From the NCBI GenBank assembly GCA_947247005.1, contig OX365950.1, positions 14,210,720 through 14,274,719 on the forward strand: a stretch of DNA of 64,000 bases, read 5' to 3'. Position numbers and translations under genes: made by a program. Positions 1 to 11,445 of this stretch are shown here, in pieces; position 1 is the stretch's first letter, and each line of letters begins with the position of its first letter. This DNA comes from Spisula solida (taxonomy: Eukaryota; Mollusca; Bivalvia; Venerida; Mactridae). Below the pieces are notes generated by a model. That model did no database searches. It saw only the letters and a program-made list of their open reading frames with translations, and was not told the origin of the DNA.

Positions 1-894
1 GAGTGTTCACGACCACAGTTCGTGAAATAATAACCATTGGACGATCGAAACGTGACAGATGCGTCGACGAGGGACCGCATGGTTATACAAATAAATCAAA
101 TTATATACCATCATAACTCGGAGTCCTTTTTCTACATACAGTAGAAATATGAACGCAAACAAACACGTGGTCTGAGAGTTACAGGGTACTGTTTTATCAA
201 AGGACTTACGGAAATCGTAAGCTTACGATCAAATTTAAATTCTTTATAATTTGTTTACAATTATTGAGTGTGGTAAATGGAGTTGCAATACCAATACTGA
301 TTCAGTTAATAAACTCCTACAAACCATATCCATCACCAATTTACAGTTGTTAAAGAATTATAAAGAATTTAAATTTGAGCGTAACTTTAAGATTTTCGTA
401 AGTGCTTTGATGAAACAGTACCCAGATGACTAAACAGGGTCACTAATGCGGACCCGGCGCACAAAATGACGTCACACTATTTTACACGGCTTTAGTGCTT
501 CTCATACGGCTATGAAATACGCATGTATGTGCGCAAAGTTAAAGGACAATGTCTTTTTAGAAGTTGTAATAATCGGACAAAGATAAATTGGTCGGGTTAT
601 AAATAGTACCAGAACATACTTTTACTTTTTGCACCTGAAGTAAACTAATAAGGTGTATTAAATACGACACAATCAGCAATGAGGAAATAGCTCAATAAGT
701 AAAGTGCAAGGACCAGTCGCAACAAAGGTATGTTTTTATTATGCGCGAGTTGGAATCGAAGTTATGACTTTTCTAATAGACAATACTTTGTTTATTCTGT
801 TTATATTTTTCATTGTTTATTTTGGACTTTTTTATTATTCATAAGTGTTGAGAAAATGCAAAACAAATATAACAAGAGATGTTTGTAAAACATG
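1..894. other. AT-rich intergenic DNA, no gene seen
   Basis: No exon with plausible splice sites or protein-family similarity is visible on either strand. The short open frame at 251-433 has no recognisable domain and no supporting context. Confidence 0.6.
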
Positions 895-931
895 TATGCC
901 CCCATGGAAGCCCATTAGTCAGAAATGGTAA

Positions 932-946
932 AGGTCACTGTGACCT
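932..946. promoter_or_regulatory. Perfect ERE-like palindrome in monomer 1 of pearl-like element I
   Basis: The sequence is AGGTCA, spacer CTG, TGACCT, which is the full consensus of an estrogen-receptor-class response element. More TGACC half-sites follow directly (946-966). The match is exact; function is not shown. Confidence 0.4.
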
Positions 947-1086
947 TGACCTTTGACCTACTGACCTCAAAATCAATAGGGGTCATCTACTGTTGATGAC
1001 CAACCTCCATGTAAAGTTTGAAGACCCTAGGTCAAAGCGTTCTTGAGTTATTGAACGGAAACCAATTAAATAGTCAGAAATGATAA

Positions 1087-1101
1087 AGGTCACAGTGACC
1101 T
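1087..1101. promoter_or_regulatory. Perfect ERE-like palindrome in monomer 2 of pearl-like element I
   Basis: The sequence is AGGTCA, spacer CAG, TGACCT. It sits at the same place in the second 155-bp monomer as the site at 932-946 and differs only in the spacer, so the palindrome is part of the repeat. Confidence 0.4.
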
Positions 1102-1295
1102 TTAATCTACTGACCCCAAAATCAATTGGGGTCATCTTCTATTGATGACCAACCTCCATGTAAAGTTTGAAGATCCTAGGTCAAAGCGTACTTGAGTTAT
1201 TGAACGGAAACCATTTTATACGACCGACAGACCGACCGACCGACCGACAGACATGTGCAAAGCAATATACCCCCTCATCAAAGATGGGGGGCATA

Positions 1296-2543
1296 ATAAA
1301 TATAAAGACAATCAACGGATTTGAACCTGCATACAAAAATAACATATCTGATAATCATCTATAGGCTGACGTGTTATCATGGAGCCACTGGCGCTATTAG
1401 AGAAACGATTGCCCCATTATCATGTCTTCCAAATTTTACGGCTACTTAAATGTGAAGGTCACCGTTGTGCTTATTTACTGTTGCTAAATTTAGCCCGGCC
1501 AATTTATGTTTGTCTAACTATACATTGAAGGGATTAACAGATATAGTCCGGTCAGGATAAAAACCCAGTGACGCAGCAGTCGAGTCCACTATAACGATGT
1601 AAAACCAATTACAATGTATAAAGGCTTATACTGTACAAACAACTATACTTTCAATACAACGCTAAACTAACATGCTAAATTTCTCTCTACCTGTTTAGAC
1701 AATGGTTGTGATTTTTTGCGTACACATAAACTGCAACTTCACTGTCACAATATCCTATCTGGACTATAATTATAACACGCAGTATTATTGTGCATTGATC
1801 AATTTAATTACGGAAATACACACATGCATCTCGCCAAGTTGAACTGTATTTGTATACCTAAACTACACACCTGTTGTAGATCTAATAAGTCTTTATTTTA
1901 CTTAAATTGTTTGTAGACATTTCAATTTTGTGTACATTTCGTAATCAGATGTCTGTTAATAATGATTGCTCCAACGACGTTTAGACATCATCTTCCTAGA
2001 AGTATGGCATTGAACTGTAGGATCGTGTGACTATCTAAACAAATAAAATAATTTAAACATCAATTTTTTATATTGTTCACCGAGTACAATCGAAGTACAC
2101 GAACTGCCCTACGTTCAAGGAAAGCTACCTGCAAACATATTTAAAAACTTCGGCTTTTTATCGTTATAATCCTTCGTTGTATGCTCTGTTTGCGGCAATC
2201 AATAAATACCAGTTTTTTCCGTTCTCAGTTCGAAATATGTACGGATGCACGGGTTTTACTATTCACATTCTTTTGTTTGCCTATGTCCGCCATTTTGTTT
2301 AATAACACAAATACTCGCACAACAACGGATATGTGAGCCAAACTTGGCGTACGTGTCGAACATGTTTTTTAAACATACCGTTCAAAGAATAACAGGTGCG
2401 CACCAGGTGCGAAACGTACGTCACGTATTGTTTCCTTGAACGCAAGGCTATTTGATACTACTAAATTAAATACTACTTATTAATAAAACAATAATACACC
2501 AGTAATGATCTGTATAAAAGGAGTGTACACACCCCATTTAAAT
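1296..2543. other. AT-rich intergenic DNA, no gene seen
   Basis: No recognisable coding, RNA or repeat structure was found. The open frame at 2245-2439 has no family resemblance. Confidence 0.55.
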
Positions 2544-2736
2544 TTATTCATTTCGCACCAATGACCAAATATGTTGTTTCAATATCTTCTTCCTGGTCGC
2601 TAACATTATGATCGCTAACCAGATCATGGTCGTTAAGCAGATAATATACAAATATGCTGTCGACGTTTGTGCATATACATGAGGGGTATGACCTAACGCC
2701 ATTCCTCGTAGGAATAAGATCAACTTCTCCAAACAT
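2544..2736 (-). CDS. Possible terminal exon with one membrane segment (weak)
   Basis: On the minus strand two frames stay open over about 190 bases and end just before an AATAAA (near 2535). One frame (2544-2732) has a hydrophobic run of about 20 residues followed by a basic stretch (RKK...K), which is the pattern of a membrane anchor with a short cytoplasmic tail. No upstream exon, family or splice acceptor was confirmed, so this may be chance. It lies next to the left outer end of the large inverted structure. Confidence 0.15.
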
Positions 2737-2832
2737 ACATGTAATATAGACCTCTAGTTCGCATACAAAGACATATTGCCTGACATTATCATATGCAAAT
2801 GTAACTAGAATAAGGTGTAATAAGAATTAAGT

Positions 2833-2920
2833 ACTACAATGCACATACAATTCAAAGCCATACAGAAGAGGCGGCGGTGCCTACACGCCACCCACGACAC
2901 AAAAGGTACCACGAAAGACA
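2833..2920 (-). repeat. Dispersed repeat D2, copy 1
   Basis: About 90 bases containing CCATACAGAAG and a run related to GTGCCTA...CCACCCACG. The same block recurs near 23100-23180, 33525-33640 and 37340-37440. Two of those copies lie in intron 2 of the two TIMP genes. Its class is unknown; it could be the tail of an old SINE. Confidence 0.55.
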
Positions 2921-2959
2921 CACTGCATATTAAATTATAATATTACGGTAAAGTTGGTT

Positions 2960-2973
2960 GCGTGAAGTTGGCA
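2960..2973 (+). repeat. Outer end motif of palindrome 1, left
   Basis: GCGTGAAGTTGGCA lies at the junction between unique sequence and the first satellite monomer. The same motif occurs inverted at 22244-22257, and with one change (GCGTGAAGTTAGCA) at both outer ends of palindrome 2. Confidence 0.6.
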
Positions 2974-2976
2974 AGG

Positions 2977-5900
2977 CATTGAACATTGAACATTGAACAT
3001 TGAACTTTTTTGAATGTAGTTTTAGAAAACAACATTGAACATTGAACATTGGATTTTTTTGAATGTAGTTTTGGAAAACAACATTGAACATTGAACATTG
3101 GATTTTTTTGAATGTAGTTTTAGAAAACAACATTGAACATTGAACATTCGATTTTTTTGAATGTAGTTATAGAAAGCAACATTGAACATTGAACATTGGA
3201 TTTTTTGAATGTAGTTTTAGAAAACAACATTGAACATTGGATTTTTTTGAATGTAGTTTTAGAAAACAACATTGAACATTGAACATTGGATTTTTTTGAA
3301 TGTAGTTTTGGAAAACAACATTGAACATTCGTTTTTTTTTAATGTAGTTTTAGAAAACAACATTGAACATTGAACATTGGATTTTTTTGAATGTAGTTAT
3401 AGAAAGCAACATTGAACATTGGATTTTTTTGAATGTAGTTTTGGAAAACAACATTGAACATTGGATTTTTTTGAATGTAGTTTTGGAAAACAACATTGAA
3501 CATTGAACATTGGATTTTTTTGAATGTAGTTTTAGAAAACAACATTGAACATTGAACATTGGATTTTTTGGAATGTAGTTTTGGAAAACAACATTGAACA
3601 TTGGATTTTTTTGAATGTAGTTTTAGAAAACAACATTGAACATTGAACATTCGATTTTTTTGAATGTAGTTATAGAAAGCAACATTGAACATTGAACATT
3701 GGATTTTTTGAATGTAGTTTTAGAAAACAACATTGAACATTGAACATTGGATTTTTTTGAATGTAGTTTTAGAAAACAACATTGAACATTGGATTTTTTT
3801 GAATGTAGTTTTGGAAAACAACATTGAACATTGAACATTCGATTTTTTAGAATGTAGTTTTAGAAAACAACATTGAACATTGGATTTTTTTGAATGTAGT
3901 TATAGAAAGCAACATTGAACATTGGATTTTTTTTAATGTAGTTTTGGAAAACAACATTGAACATTCGATTTTTTTGAATGTAGTTTTAGAAAACAACATT
4001 GAACATTGAACATTGGATTTTTTTGAATGTAGTTAGATAAAGCAACATTGAACATTGAACATTGGATTTTTTTTAATGTAGTTTTGGAAAACAACATTGA
4101 ACATTGAACATTGGATTTTTTTGAATGTAGTTATAGAAAGCAACATTGAACATTGAACATTGGATTTTTTTGAATGTAGTTTTGGAAAACAACATTGAAC
4201 ATTGAACATTCGATTTTTTTTAATGTAGTTTTAGAAAACAACATTGAACATTGGATTTTTTTTAATGTAGTTATAGAAAGCAACATTGAACATTGAACAT
4301 TGGATTTTTTTGAATGTAGTTTTGGAAAACAACATTGAACATTGAACATTGGATTTTTTTGAATGTAGTTTTAGAAAACAACATTGAACATTGAACATTC
4401 GATTTTTTTGAATGTAGTTATAGAAAGCAACATTGAACATTGAACATTGGATTTTTTGAATGTAGTTTTAGAAAACAACATTGAACATTGAACATTGGAT
4501 TTTTTTGAATGTAGTTTTAGAAAACAACATTGAACATTGGATTTTTTTGAATGTAGTTTTGGAAAACAACATTGAACATTGGATTTTTTTGAATGTAGTT
4601 ATAGAAAGCAACATTGAACATTGGATTTTTTTGAATGTAGTTTTGGAAAACAACATTGAACATTGAACATTCGATTTTTTTGAATGTAGTTTTAGAAAAC
4701 AACATTGAACATTGAACATCGGATTTTTTTGAATGTAGTTATATTAAGCAACATTGAACATTGAACATTGGATTTTTTTGAATGTAGTTTTGGAAAACAA
4801 CATTGAACATTGGATTTTTTTGAATGTAGTTATAGAAAGCAACATTGAACATTGAACATTGGATTTTTTTGAATGTAGTTTTGGAAAACAACATTGAACA
4901 TTGAACATTCGATTTTTTGAATGTAGTTTTAGAAAACAACATTGAACATTGAACATTGGATTTTTTTGAATGTAGTTATATAAAGCAACATTGAACATTG
5001 AACATTGGATTTTTTTTAATGTAGTTTTGGAAAACAACATTGAACATTGAACATTCGATTTTTTTGAATGTAGTTTTAGAAAACAACATTGAACATTCGA
5101 TTTTTTTGAATGTAGTTATAGAAAGCAACATTGAACATCGAACATTGGATTTTTTTGAATGTAGTTTTGGAAAACAACATTGAACATTCGATTTTTTTGA
5201 ATGTAGTTTTAGAAAACAACATTGAACATTGGATTTTTTTGAATGTAGTAATAGAAAGCAACATTGAACATTGGATTTTTTTGAATGTAGTTTTGGAAAA
5301 CAACATTGAACATTGAACATTGAACATTGGATTTTTTTGAATGTAGTTTTGGAAAACAACATTGAACATTGAACATTGGATTTTTTTGAATGTAGTTTTA
5401 GAAAACAACATTGAACATTGAACATTGGATTTTTTTGAATGTAGTTTTGGAAAACAACATTGAACATTGGATTTTTTTGAATGTAGTTTTAGAAAACAAC
5501 ATTGAACATTGGATTTTTTTGAATGTAGTTTTGGAAAACAACATTGAACATTCGATTTTTTTGAATGTAGTTTTGGAAAACAACATTGAACATTGAACAT
5601 TCGATTTTTGTGAATGTAGTTTTAGAAAACAACATTGAACATTGAACATTGGATTTTTTTGAATGTAGTTATAGAAAGCAACATTGAACATTGAACATTG
5701 AACATTGGATTTTTTTAATGTAGTTTTAGAAAACAACATTGAACATTGAACATCGGATTTTTTGAATGTAGTTTTAGAAAACAACATTGAACATTGAACA
5801 TTGGATTTTTTTTAATGTAGTTTTGGAAAACAACATTGAACATTGAACATTGGATTTTTTTGAATGTAGTTTTGGAAAACAACATTGAACATTGAACATT

Positions 5901-8110
5901 GGATTTTTTTGAATGTAGTTTTAGAAAACAACATTGAACATTGAACATTGGATTTTTTTGAATGTAGTTTTGGAAAACAACATTGAACATTCGATTTTTT
6001 TGAATGTAGTTTTGGAAAACAACATTGAACATTGAACATTCGATTTTTTTGAATGTAGTTTTGGAAAACAACATTGAACATTGAACATTGGATTTTTTTG
6101 AATGTAGTTTTAGAAAACAACATTGAACATTGGATTTTTTTGAATGTAGTTTTGGAAAACAACATTGAACATTGAACATTGGATTTTTTTGAATGTAGTT
6201 TTAGAAAACAACATTGAACATTCGATTTTTTTGAATGTAGTTTTGGAAAACAACATTGAACATTGAACATTCGATTTTTTTGAATGTAGTTATAGAAAGC
6301 AACATTGAACATTGAACATTGGATTTTTTTGAATGTAGTTTTGGAAAACAACATTGAACATTCGATTTTTTTGAATGTAGTTTTAGAAAACAACATTGAA
6401 CATTGAACATTGGATTTTTTTGAATGTAGTTATAGAAAGCAACATTGAACATTGGATTTTTTTGAATGTAGTTTTGGAAAACAACATTGAACATTGGATT
6501 TTTTTGAATGTAGTTTTGGAAAACAACATTGAACATTGAACATTGGATTTTTTTGAATGTAGTTTTAGAAAATAACATTGAACATTGAACATTCGATTTT
6601 TTTGAATGTAGTTATAGAAAGCAACATTGAACATTGAACATTGGATTTTTTGAATGTAGTTTTAGAAAACAACATTGAACATTGAACATTGGATTTTTTG
6701 AATGTAGTTTTAGAAAACAACATTGAACATTGAACATTGGATTTTTTTGAATGTAGTTTTGGAAAACAACATTGAACATTCGATTTTTTTTAATGTAGTT
6801 TTAGAAAACAACATTGAACATTGGATTTTTTTTAATGTAGTTATAGAAAGCAACATTGAACATTGAACATTGGATTTTTTTTAATGTAGTTTTGGAAAAC
6901 AACATTGAACATTCGATTTTTTTGAATGTAGTTTTAGAAAACAACATTGAACATTGAACATTGGATTTTTTTGAATGTAGTTATATAAAGCAACATTGAA
7001 CATTGAACATTGGATTTTTTTGAATGTAGTTTTGGAAAACAACATTGAACATTGGATTTTTTTGAATGTAGTTATAGAAAGCAACATTGAACATTGAACA
7101 TTGGATTTTTTTGAATGTAGTTTTGGAAAACAACATTGAACATTCGATTTTTTTGAATGTAGTTTTAGAAAACAACATTGAACATTGGATTTTTTTGAAT
7201 GTAGTTATATAAAGCAACATTGAACATTGAACATTGGATTTTTTTGAATGTAGTTTTGGAAAACAACATTGAACATTCGATTTTTTTTAATGTAGTTTTA
7301 GAAAACAACATTGAACATTGAACATTGGACTTTTTTGAATGTAGTTATAGAAAGCAACATTGAACATTGAACATTGGTTTTTTTTTTAATGTAGTTTTGG
7401 AAAACAACATTGAACATTCGATTTTTTTGAATGTAGTTTTAGAAAACAACATTGAACATTGAACATTGGATTTTTTTTAATGTAGTTTTAGAAAACAACA
7501 TTGAACATTGAACATTGGATTTTTTGAATGTAGTTTTAGAAAACAACATTGAACATTGAACATTGGATTTTTTTGAATGTAGTTTTAGAAAACAACATTG
7601 AACATTGGATTTTTTTGAATGTAGTTTTGGAAAACAACATTGAACATTGAACATTCGATTTTTTTGAATGTAGTTATAGAAAGCAACATTGAACATTGAA
7701 CATTGGATTTTTTTGAATGTAGTTTTAGAAAACAACATTGAACATTGGATTTTTTTGAATGTAGTTTTGGAAAACAACATTGAACATTGAACATTCGATT
7801 TTTTTGAATGTAGTTTTAGAAAACAACATTGAACATTGAACATTCGATTTTTTTTAATGTAGTTATAGAAAGCAACATTGAACATTGAACATTGGATTTT
7901 TTTGAATGTAGTTTTGGAAAACAACATTGAACATTGAACATTCGATTTTTTTGAATGTAGTTATAGAAAGCAACATTGAACATTCGATTTTTTCAATGTC
8001 GTTATGAAAAACAACATTGAACATTGGACATTGAACTTTTTTTAATGTTGTTATGAGAAGCAACATTGAACATTGAACATTCGATTTTTTCAATGTCGTT
8101 ATGGAGCCGG
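2977..8110 (+). repeat. Left array of the 42/49-bp hairpin satellite
   Basis: About 110 tandem monomers. Each has one, two or rarely three copies of the heptamer ATTGAAC, then ATTGG or ATTCG, a T-run, GAATGTAGTT, and one of three endings (TTAGAAAACAAC, TTGGAAAACAAC or ATAGAAAGCAAC). One heptamer gives 42 bp and two give 49 bp. The segment AATGTAGTTTT ... AAAACAACATT pairs at 10 of 11 positions, so each monomer is an imperfect hairpin. Because 42 is divisible by three, long artificial open frames arise on both strands. The array degenerates toward 8000-8110, where units read AATGTCGTTATG. There is no gene here. Confidence 0.93.
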
Positions 8111-8146
8111 TTGAGTAATGAAACAAAAGAATGGGCATTAGACGAG

Positions 8147-8220
8147 CTTTCCAACGCGCCCTCACATGACTGGCTGTGGTCATTTTAAACAGAAGGGGCA
8201 CTTCTCAACCCACGAGAAAA
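8147..8220. repeat. Short inverted repeat inside the arm (first half)
   Basis: The sequence around TTTCCAACGCGCCCTCACAT and the following TTTTAAACAGAAGGGGC recurs in inverse orientation at 9003-9080, so the 140-bp tandem block between them is itself flanked by an inverted repeat of about 75 bp. Confidence 0.6.
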
Positions 8221-8225
8221 GTCAG

Positions 8226-8785
8226 TCTCGAAGCACCGCCGCTAGCTTCGGCCCTACCAGCGAGCTCCCGCGACACGGGCACACAAGCGTTCTATCGCAG
8301 CACCCCTACCTATCAAAGCTCCAACCTGCCGGTAAGAAGCCGATTTGCGGCAAGCAAACGGTCTGTCTCGAAGCTCCGCCGCTAGCTTCGGCCCTACCAG
8401 CGAGCTCCCGCGACACGGGCACACAAGCGTTCTATCGCAGCACCCCTACCTATCAAAGCTCCAACCTGCCGGTAAGAAGCCGATTTGCGGCAAGCAAACG
8501 GTCTGTCTCGAAGCTCCGCCGCTAGCTTCGGCCCTACCAGCGAGCCCCCGCGACCCGGCCAAGCAAGCGTTCTTTCGCAGCATCCTACCTATCAAAGCTC
8601 CAACCTGCCGGGAAGAAGCCGATTTGCGGCAAGCAAACGGTCTGTCTCGAAGCTCCACCGCTAACTTCGGCCCTACAAGCGAGCTCCCGCGACCCGTGCA
8701 AGGAAGCGTTCTTTCGCAGCACCGCCGTGGGTGGGCAAATCCTCTAGGGCACTTTATATGTCGAGCGGTAAGCCGAATCTGGCTT
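8226..8785 (+). repeat. 140-bp GC-rich tandem repeat, four copies (left arm)
   Basis: Units begin at TCTCGAAG near 8226, 8366, 8506 and 8645, a period of 139-140 bp. The block is much richer in G+C than its surroundings. The long open frame across it (8345-8896) follows the repeat, shows no domain, and is best read as non-coding. Confidence 0.85.
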
Positions 8786-9043
8786 GTTTTTTATCGTGTC
8801 AGACCCCTGCCCTACCCGGCGCATTCGGTCTTGCACACTCAATTCTATCGGCCAGAACACTTCGGCAGGGTCAAACGCTTTCGAATTTGTGGGTAAGCCG
8901 AATTTCGCAACATTTTCATATTTTGAGCCTTTCTTGGATTTTGCCTCCTCCCTATAATATCATCCGGGACTTCTACGTGGGGTGACTATTACATTCTTTT
9001 CATGGGGCGGTCCTTTTTCTTAAAATGAAGACAGCCAGCCATG

Positions 9044-9520
9044 TGAGGGCGTGTTGGAAAGTTCGTCTCATGCCCGTTCGTTTGCCTCCACACTAAACCG
9101 GCGTATGCAGTATATGAACGATTTTCGGCGTGTCAAATTGCCGAGCTTTCTCGTTCAGTGTTTTCCGCGCAATTTCCCTTCTATCAACGATCTATGAAAG
9201 CTTCCGAGACTGCACCCGCGCAAAACTTTTTGATCTGACCTCCGATCCGGCAAAGTGAGAGCGCGTTGGAAAGCTCGTCTCATGCCCGTTCGTTTGCATC
9301 CACACTCAACCGGCGTAGGCAGTATGTGAACGATTTTACGGCGCGCCAAATTGCCGAGCTTTCTCGTTCAGTGTTTTCCGCGCAATTTCCCTTCTATAAA
9401 CGGTCTATGAAAGCTTCCGAGATTGCACCCCGCGCAAAACTTTTTCATCTTATCTCCGATCCGGAAAAGTGAGGGCGCGTTGGAAAGCTTGTCTCATGCC
9501 CGTTCGTTTGCATCCTCACT
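9044..9520 (+). repeat. 213-bp tandem repeat, two and a fraction copies (left arm)
   Basis: Units start at TGAGGGCG or TGAGAGCG near 9044, 9256 and 9470. Each contains GTTGGAAAG, CATGCCCGTTCGTTTGCAT and GCAATTTCCCTTCTAT. The third unit breaks off near 9520. Confidence 0.8.
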
Positions 9521-9654
9521 TCCCTATAATATTTTCTTGAAAAAATGACAAAGTATTGGTTCTACTGTGGGGCGGTTGAAATTGACCAGCTCTTACAAGC
9601 TTCTTAACTAGGCAGCCGAATCTCGCGACATTTTCATATTTTCAGCCTTTTGAA

Positions 9655-9892
9655 TGTTGTTATGAAAAACAACATTGAACATTGAACTTTCAAATGTTGT
9701 TATGGAAAGCAACATTGAACATTCAAATTTTTTGAATGTTGTTATGAAAAGAAACATTGAACATTCGATTTTTTCAATTTCGTTATGAAAAATAACATTG
9801 AACATTGAACATTTTTGAATGTTGTTATGAGAAGCAACATTGAACATTCGATTTTTTCAATGTCGTTATGAAAAACAACATTGAACATTGAA
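9655..9892 (+). repeat. Divergent edge copies of the hairpin satellite (left arm)
   Basis: Five or six diverged units read AATGTTGTTATGAAAAACAACATTG or similar. Here AATGTTGTT and AACAACATT pair perfectly over 9 bp around a six-base loop, a better hairpin than in the main array. They may be the older form of the monomer. Confidence 0.75.
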
Positions 9893-10027
9893 CAAGTTTG
9901 AAAAAAATCGAAAGGATCATAAGATTCATTACTAATTATTAGCAAGTTCGCGATATATATTGAGCATCTCGTGCATCACATTTATTTTAAAAATTGCGAA
10001 TTCTTCGAGATGCTGTGGGGTGGTTGA

Positions 10028-10205
10028 AATTGACAGTCGGGAACTCGGTGAAACATTGTCATCAAGTCGCCGAGTCCTCTACGAATTAGGAAAACCCGAT
10101 CGATGCTCCAACGAGTCTTATATATCCGTACGGACGCCGTGCGAGTTCGCCAAAATGAACTCGTACGGAGCTCGTAAGAAAAGCGTAGGGTAAATGTGAC
10201 CGTAT
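10028..10205 (+). repeat. CGTACG-rich direct repeat, copy 1
   Basis: A block beginning AATTGACAGTCGGGAACTCGG and running through GCCGTGCGAGTTCGCCAAAA to GTAAATGTGACCGTA is repeated in the same orientation at 13048-13205. It is rich in CTCGTACGG words. Confidence 0.7.
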
Positions 10206-10429
10206 TATTAGTCTTATAATGAAGTTGGTTGTATACCGTGGTATATACCGTGGTATTTGTGGAAAACTGTGATATACCCCGATATATTTTTCTTGGTGGT
10301 ACCCAGCCCTATAGATTAGCATGAATTATACAGCCTATATGCAACACTGTATGTGCCAGATTGAGAATTGTTTCTTTGAAATTTGGCGAATTTTTTTAGA
10401 AGGTACCGTGCCTGTCACGAGTACCGAAC

Positions 10430-10870
10430 ATGAATGCTACGGTCACAAAGCTCGTACGATATCTGTACGAATTTACCAACTCGTACGAGTCCACGCTTTA
10501 TAAAATCCTGATGGTATTTGTACATTCGTAGCGTCACAGCTCGTACGGACCTCGTACGATTGATAGAGATGCAATCGTACGATATTCGTACGGGCATCGT
10601 AATATCCATACGGACATCGCACGGTGCTCGCAAGGAGCCCGGTCGTACATTGCACGGTGCTCGTAGATCAACCAGAGCTCGCAGATAACTCGAACGCTGT
10701 CTGTACGGTGACCGTGCGACAATAATTGATATGTTCAGCTACTTTTAATTATCTATTTAAGAACCTGGTCACAATGATCGTACGAGCTCCGTGCGAGTCG
10801 AATTTTAGCAAGTGCGTACGCAGTCCGTACGGACTTCGTTAACTCGTAAGAGCATCCCGATGGTTATTTT
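10430..10870. repeat. Cluster of degenerate CTCGTACGA/CGTACGG palindromic words
   Basis: Short units built on TCGTACG and ACGGACATCG recur every 10-20 bases, many on the self-complementary core CGTACG. No exact period holds. The open frames on the minus strand here follow the repeat. Confidence 0.5.
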
Positions 10871-10873
10871 TAA

Positions 10874-10933
10874 CTCGTAGAGGACTCGGGAGCACGGTGA
10901 AAATGTTTCACCGAGCTCCGAGTTGTCTACGAG
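10874..10933. repeat. 60-nt near-perfect hairpin
   Basis: The left arm starts CTCGTAGAGGACTCGG and ends CGGTGAAA. The right arm is its near complement (TTTCACCG ... CTACGAG). The loop is ATG, and only three or four positions are unpaired or bulged in a stem of about 28 bp. Confidence 0.6.
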
Positions 10934-11224
10934 CTCCTAGAGATTTTTGAAGTAGAGAGCTCGCAAGGAAGCTGTCCTCAACAATGTTTTGTGTTGTTTT
11001 ATTATGTAAGATGATTATATAATGATTGGTATTGCATGTTATGTTTATAAATGCAAGGACAATGCATAGATGTCCTTTGACAGACTCAGCCAATTTCGCC
11101 ATGACGTTTTGAATAGAAGTTCTGTGCACGAGAATCACGGAAATAACAATTATCATACACTGATCGTGTGCGGATCCAGATGGGGTGGGCCTGGACCCTG
11201 GAATTGTGGTCATCTTATCTAGTG

Positions 11225-11445
11225 GGTACCAACTTGGATAAAATATAGCTGGTCAGACCCCCACACTAGCAAAATAACCCGAACCCATTCTCATATATGT
11301 ATTGCCGGAGCCTGGCAGAGATGGGCTTATGGTAACCATTCATGAACTAGCTGGCGTCTCACCAAACGACTCCTTCAGTTATAACCTAACTTCCCCCGGG
11401 ATTCGAACTTTGCTCGCTTTGGAAATAAGGTTAATAATTCATGAG
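11225..11445 (-). mobile_element. tRNA-derived SINE, family S1, copy 1 (minus strand)
   Basis: Read on the minus strand there is a degenerate B box (AAGTTCGAATCCC, 11398-11410) followed by a body containing GCCAGCTAGTT, AATGGTTACC, GCCCATCTCTGCCA and CCGGCAATA. The same body follows a good A/B box pair at 53580-53790 on the plus strand, so the two are copies of one family. The A box of this copy is decayed. Confidence 0.6.

Larger units (their letters stand above)
895..1295 (+). mobile_element. Pearl-like non-autonomous element I
   Basis: The element starts with TATGCCCCCAT (895-905) and ends with ATGGGGGGCATA (1284-1295), a near-perfect terminal inverted repeat. Inside are two tandem monomers of 155 bp, beginning near 916 and 1071, rich in TGACC/AGGTCA words. 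A CGAC/CAGAC microsatellite (about 1220-1252) precedes the 3' end. The last 27 bases also fold locally (CCCCTCATC, AAA, GATGGGG), so the 3' end carries its own hairpin. This order of 5' end, tandem core, microsatellite and terminal hairpin is that of pearl-type, Helitron-related non-autonomous elements of bivalves. It has no coding capacity. Confidence 0.75.
8000..10016 (+). repeat. Inner left arm of palindrome 1
   Basis: This stretch is repeated in inverse orientation at 17259-19090 with near identity. Translated frames over 8345-8896 and 9266-9472 are unchanged between arms. Differences seen are a few substitutions near 8110-8165 and extra satellite units near 9760-9850 that the right arm lacks. 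Similarity stops at about 10016, just after GAGATGCTGTG. Confidence 0.85.

Noticed and set aside
2977..8110. CRISPR-like array
   Set aside because: There are no unique spacers. Monomers are near-identical and directly adjacent, and the sequence is eukaryotic.
2930..8201. Many open frames of 60-194 codons in the left satellite
   Set aside because: They all translate the same 42/49-bp unit in different frames on both strands (FNVQCCFLKLHSKK-like strings). They come from a repeat length divisible by three, not from genes.
8345..8896. 183-codon frame conserved exactly at 18293-18844
   Set aside because: Identity is explained by the inverted arm. The frame follows the 140-bp tandem units, other frames are open too, and no domain is visible.
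9960..10722. Frames in the CGTACG-rich region
   Set aside because: Low-complexity repeat translation on both strands.
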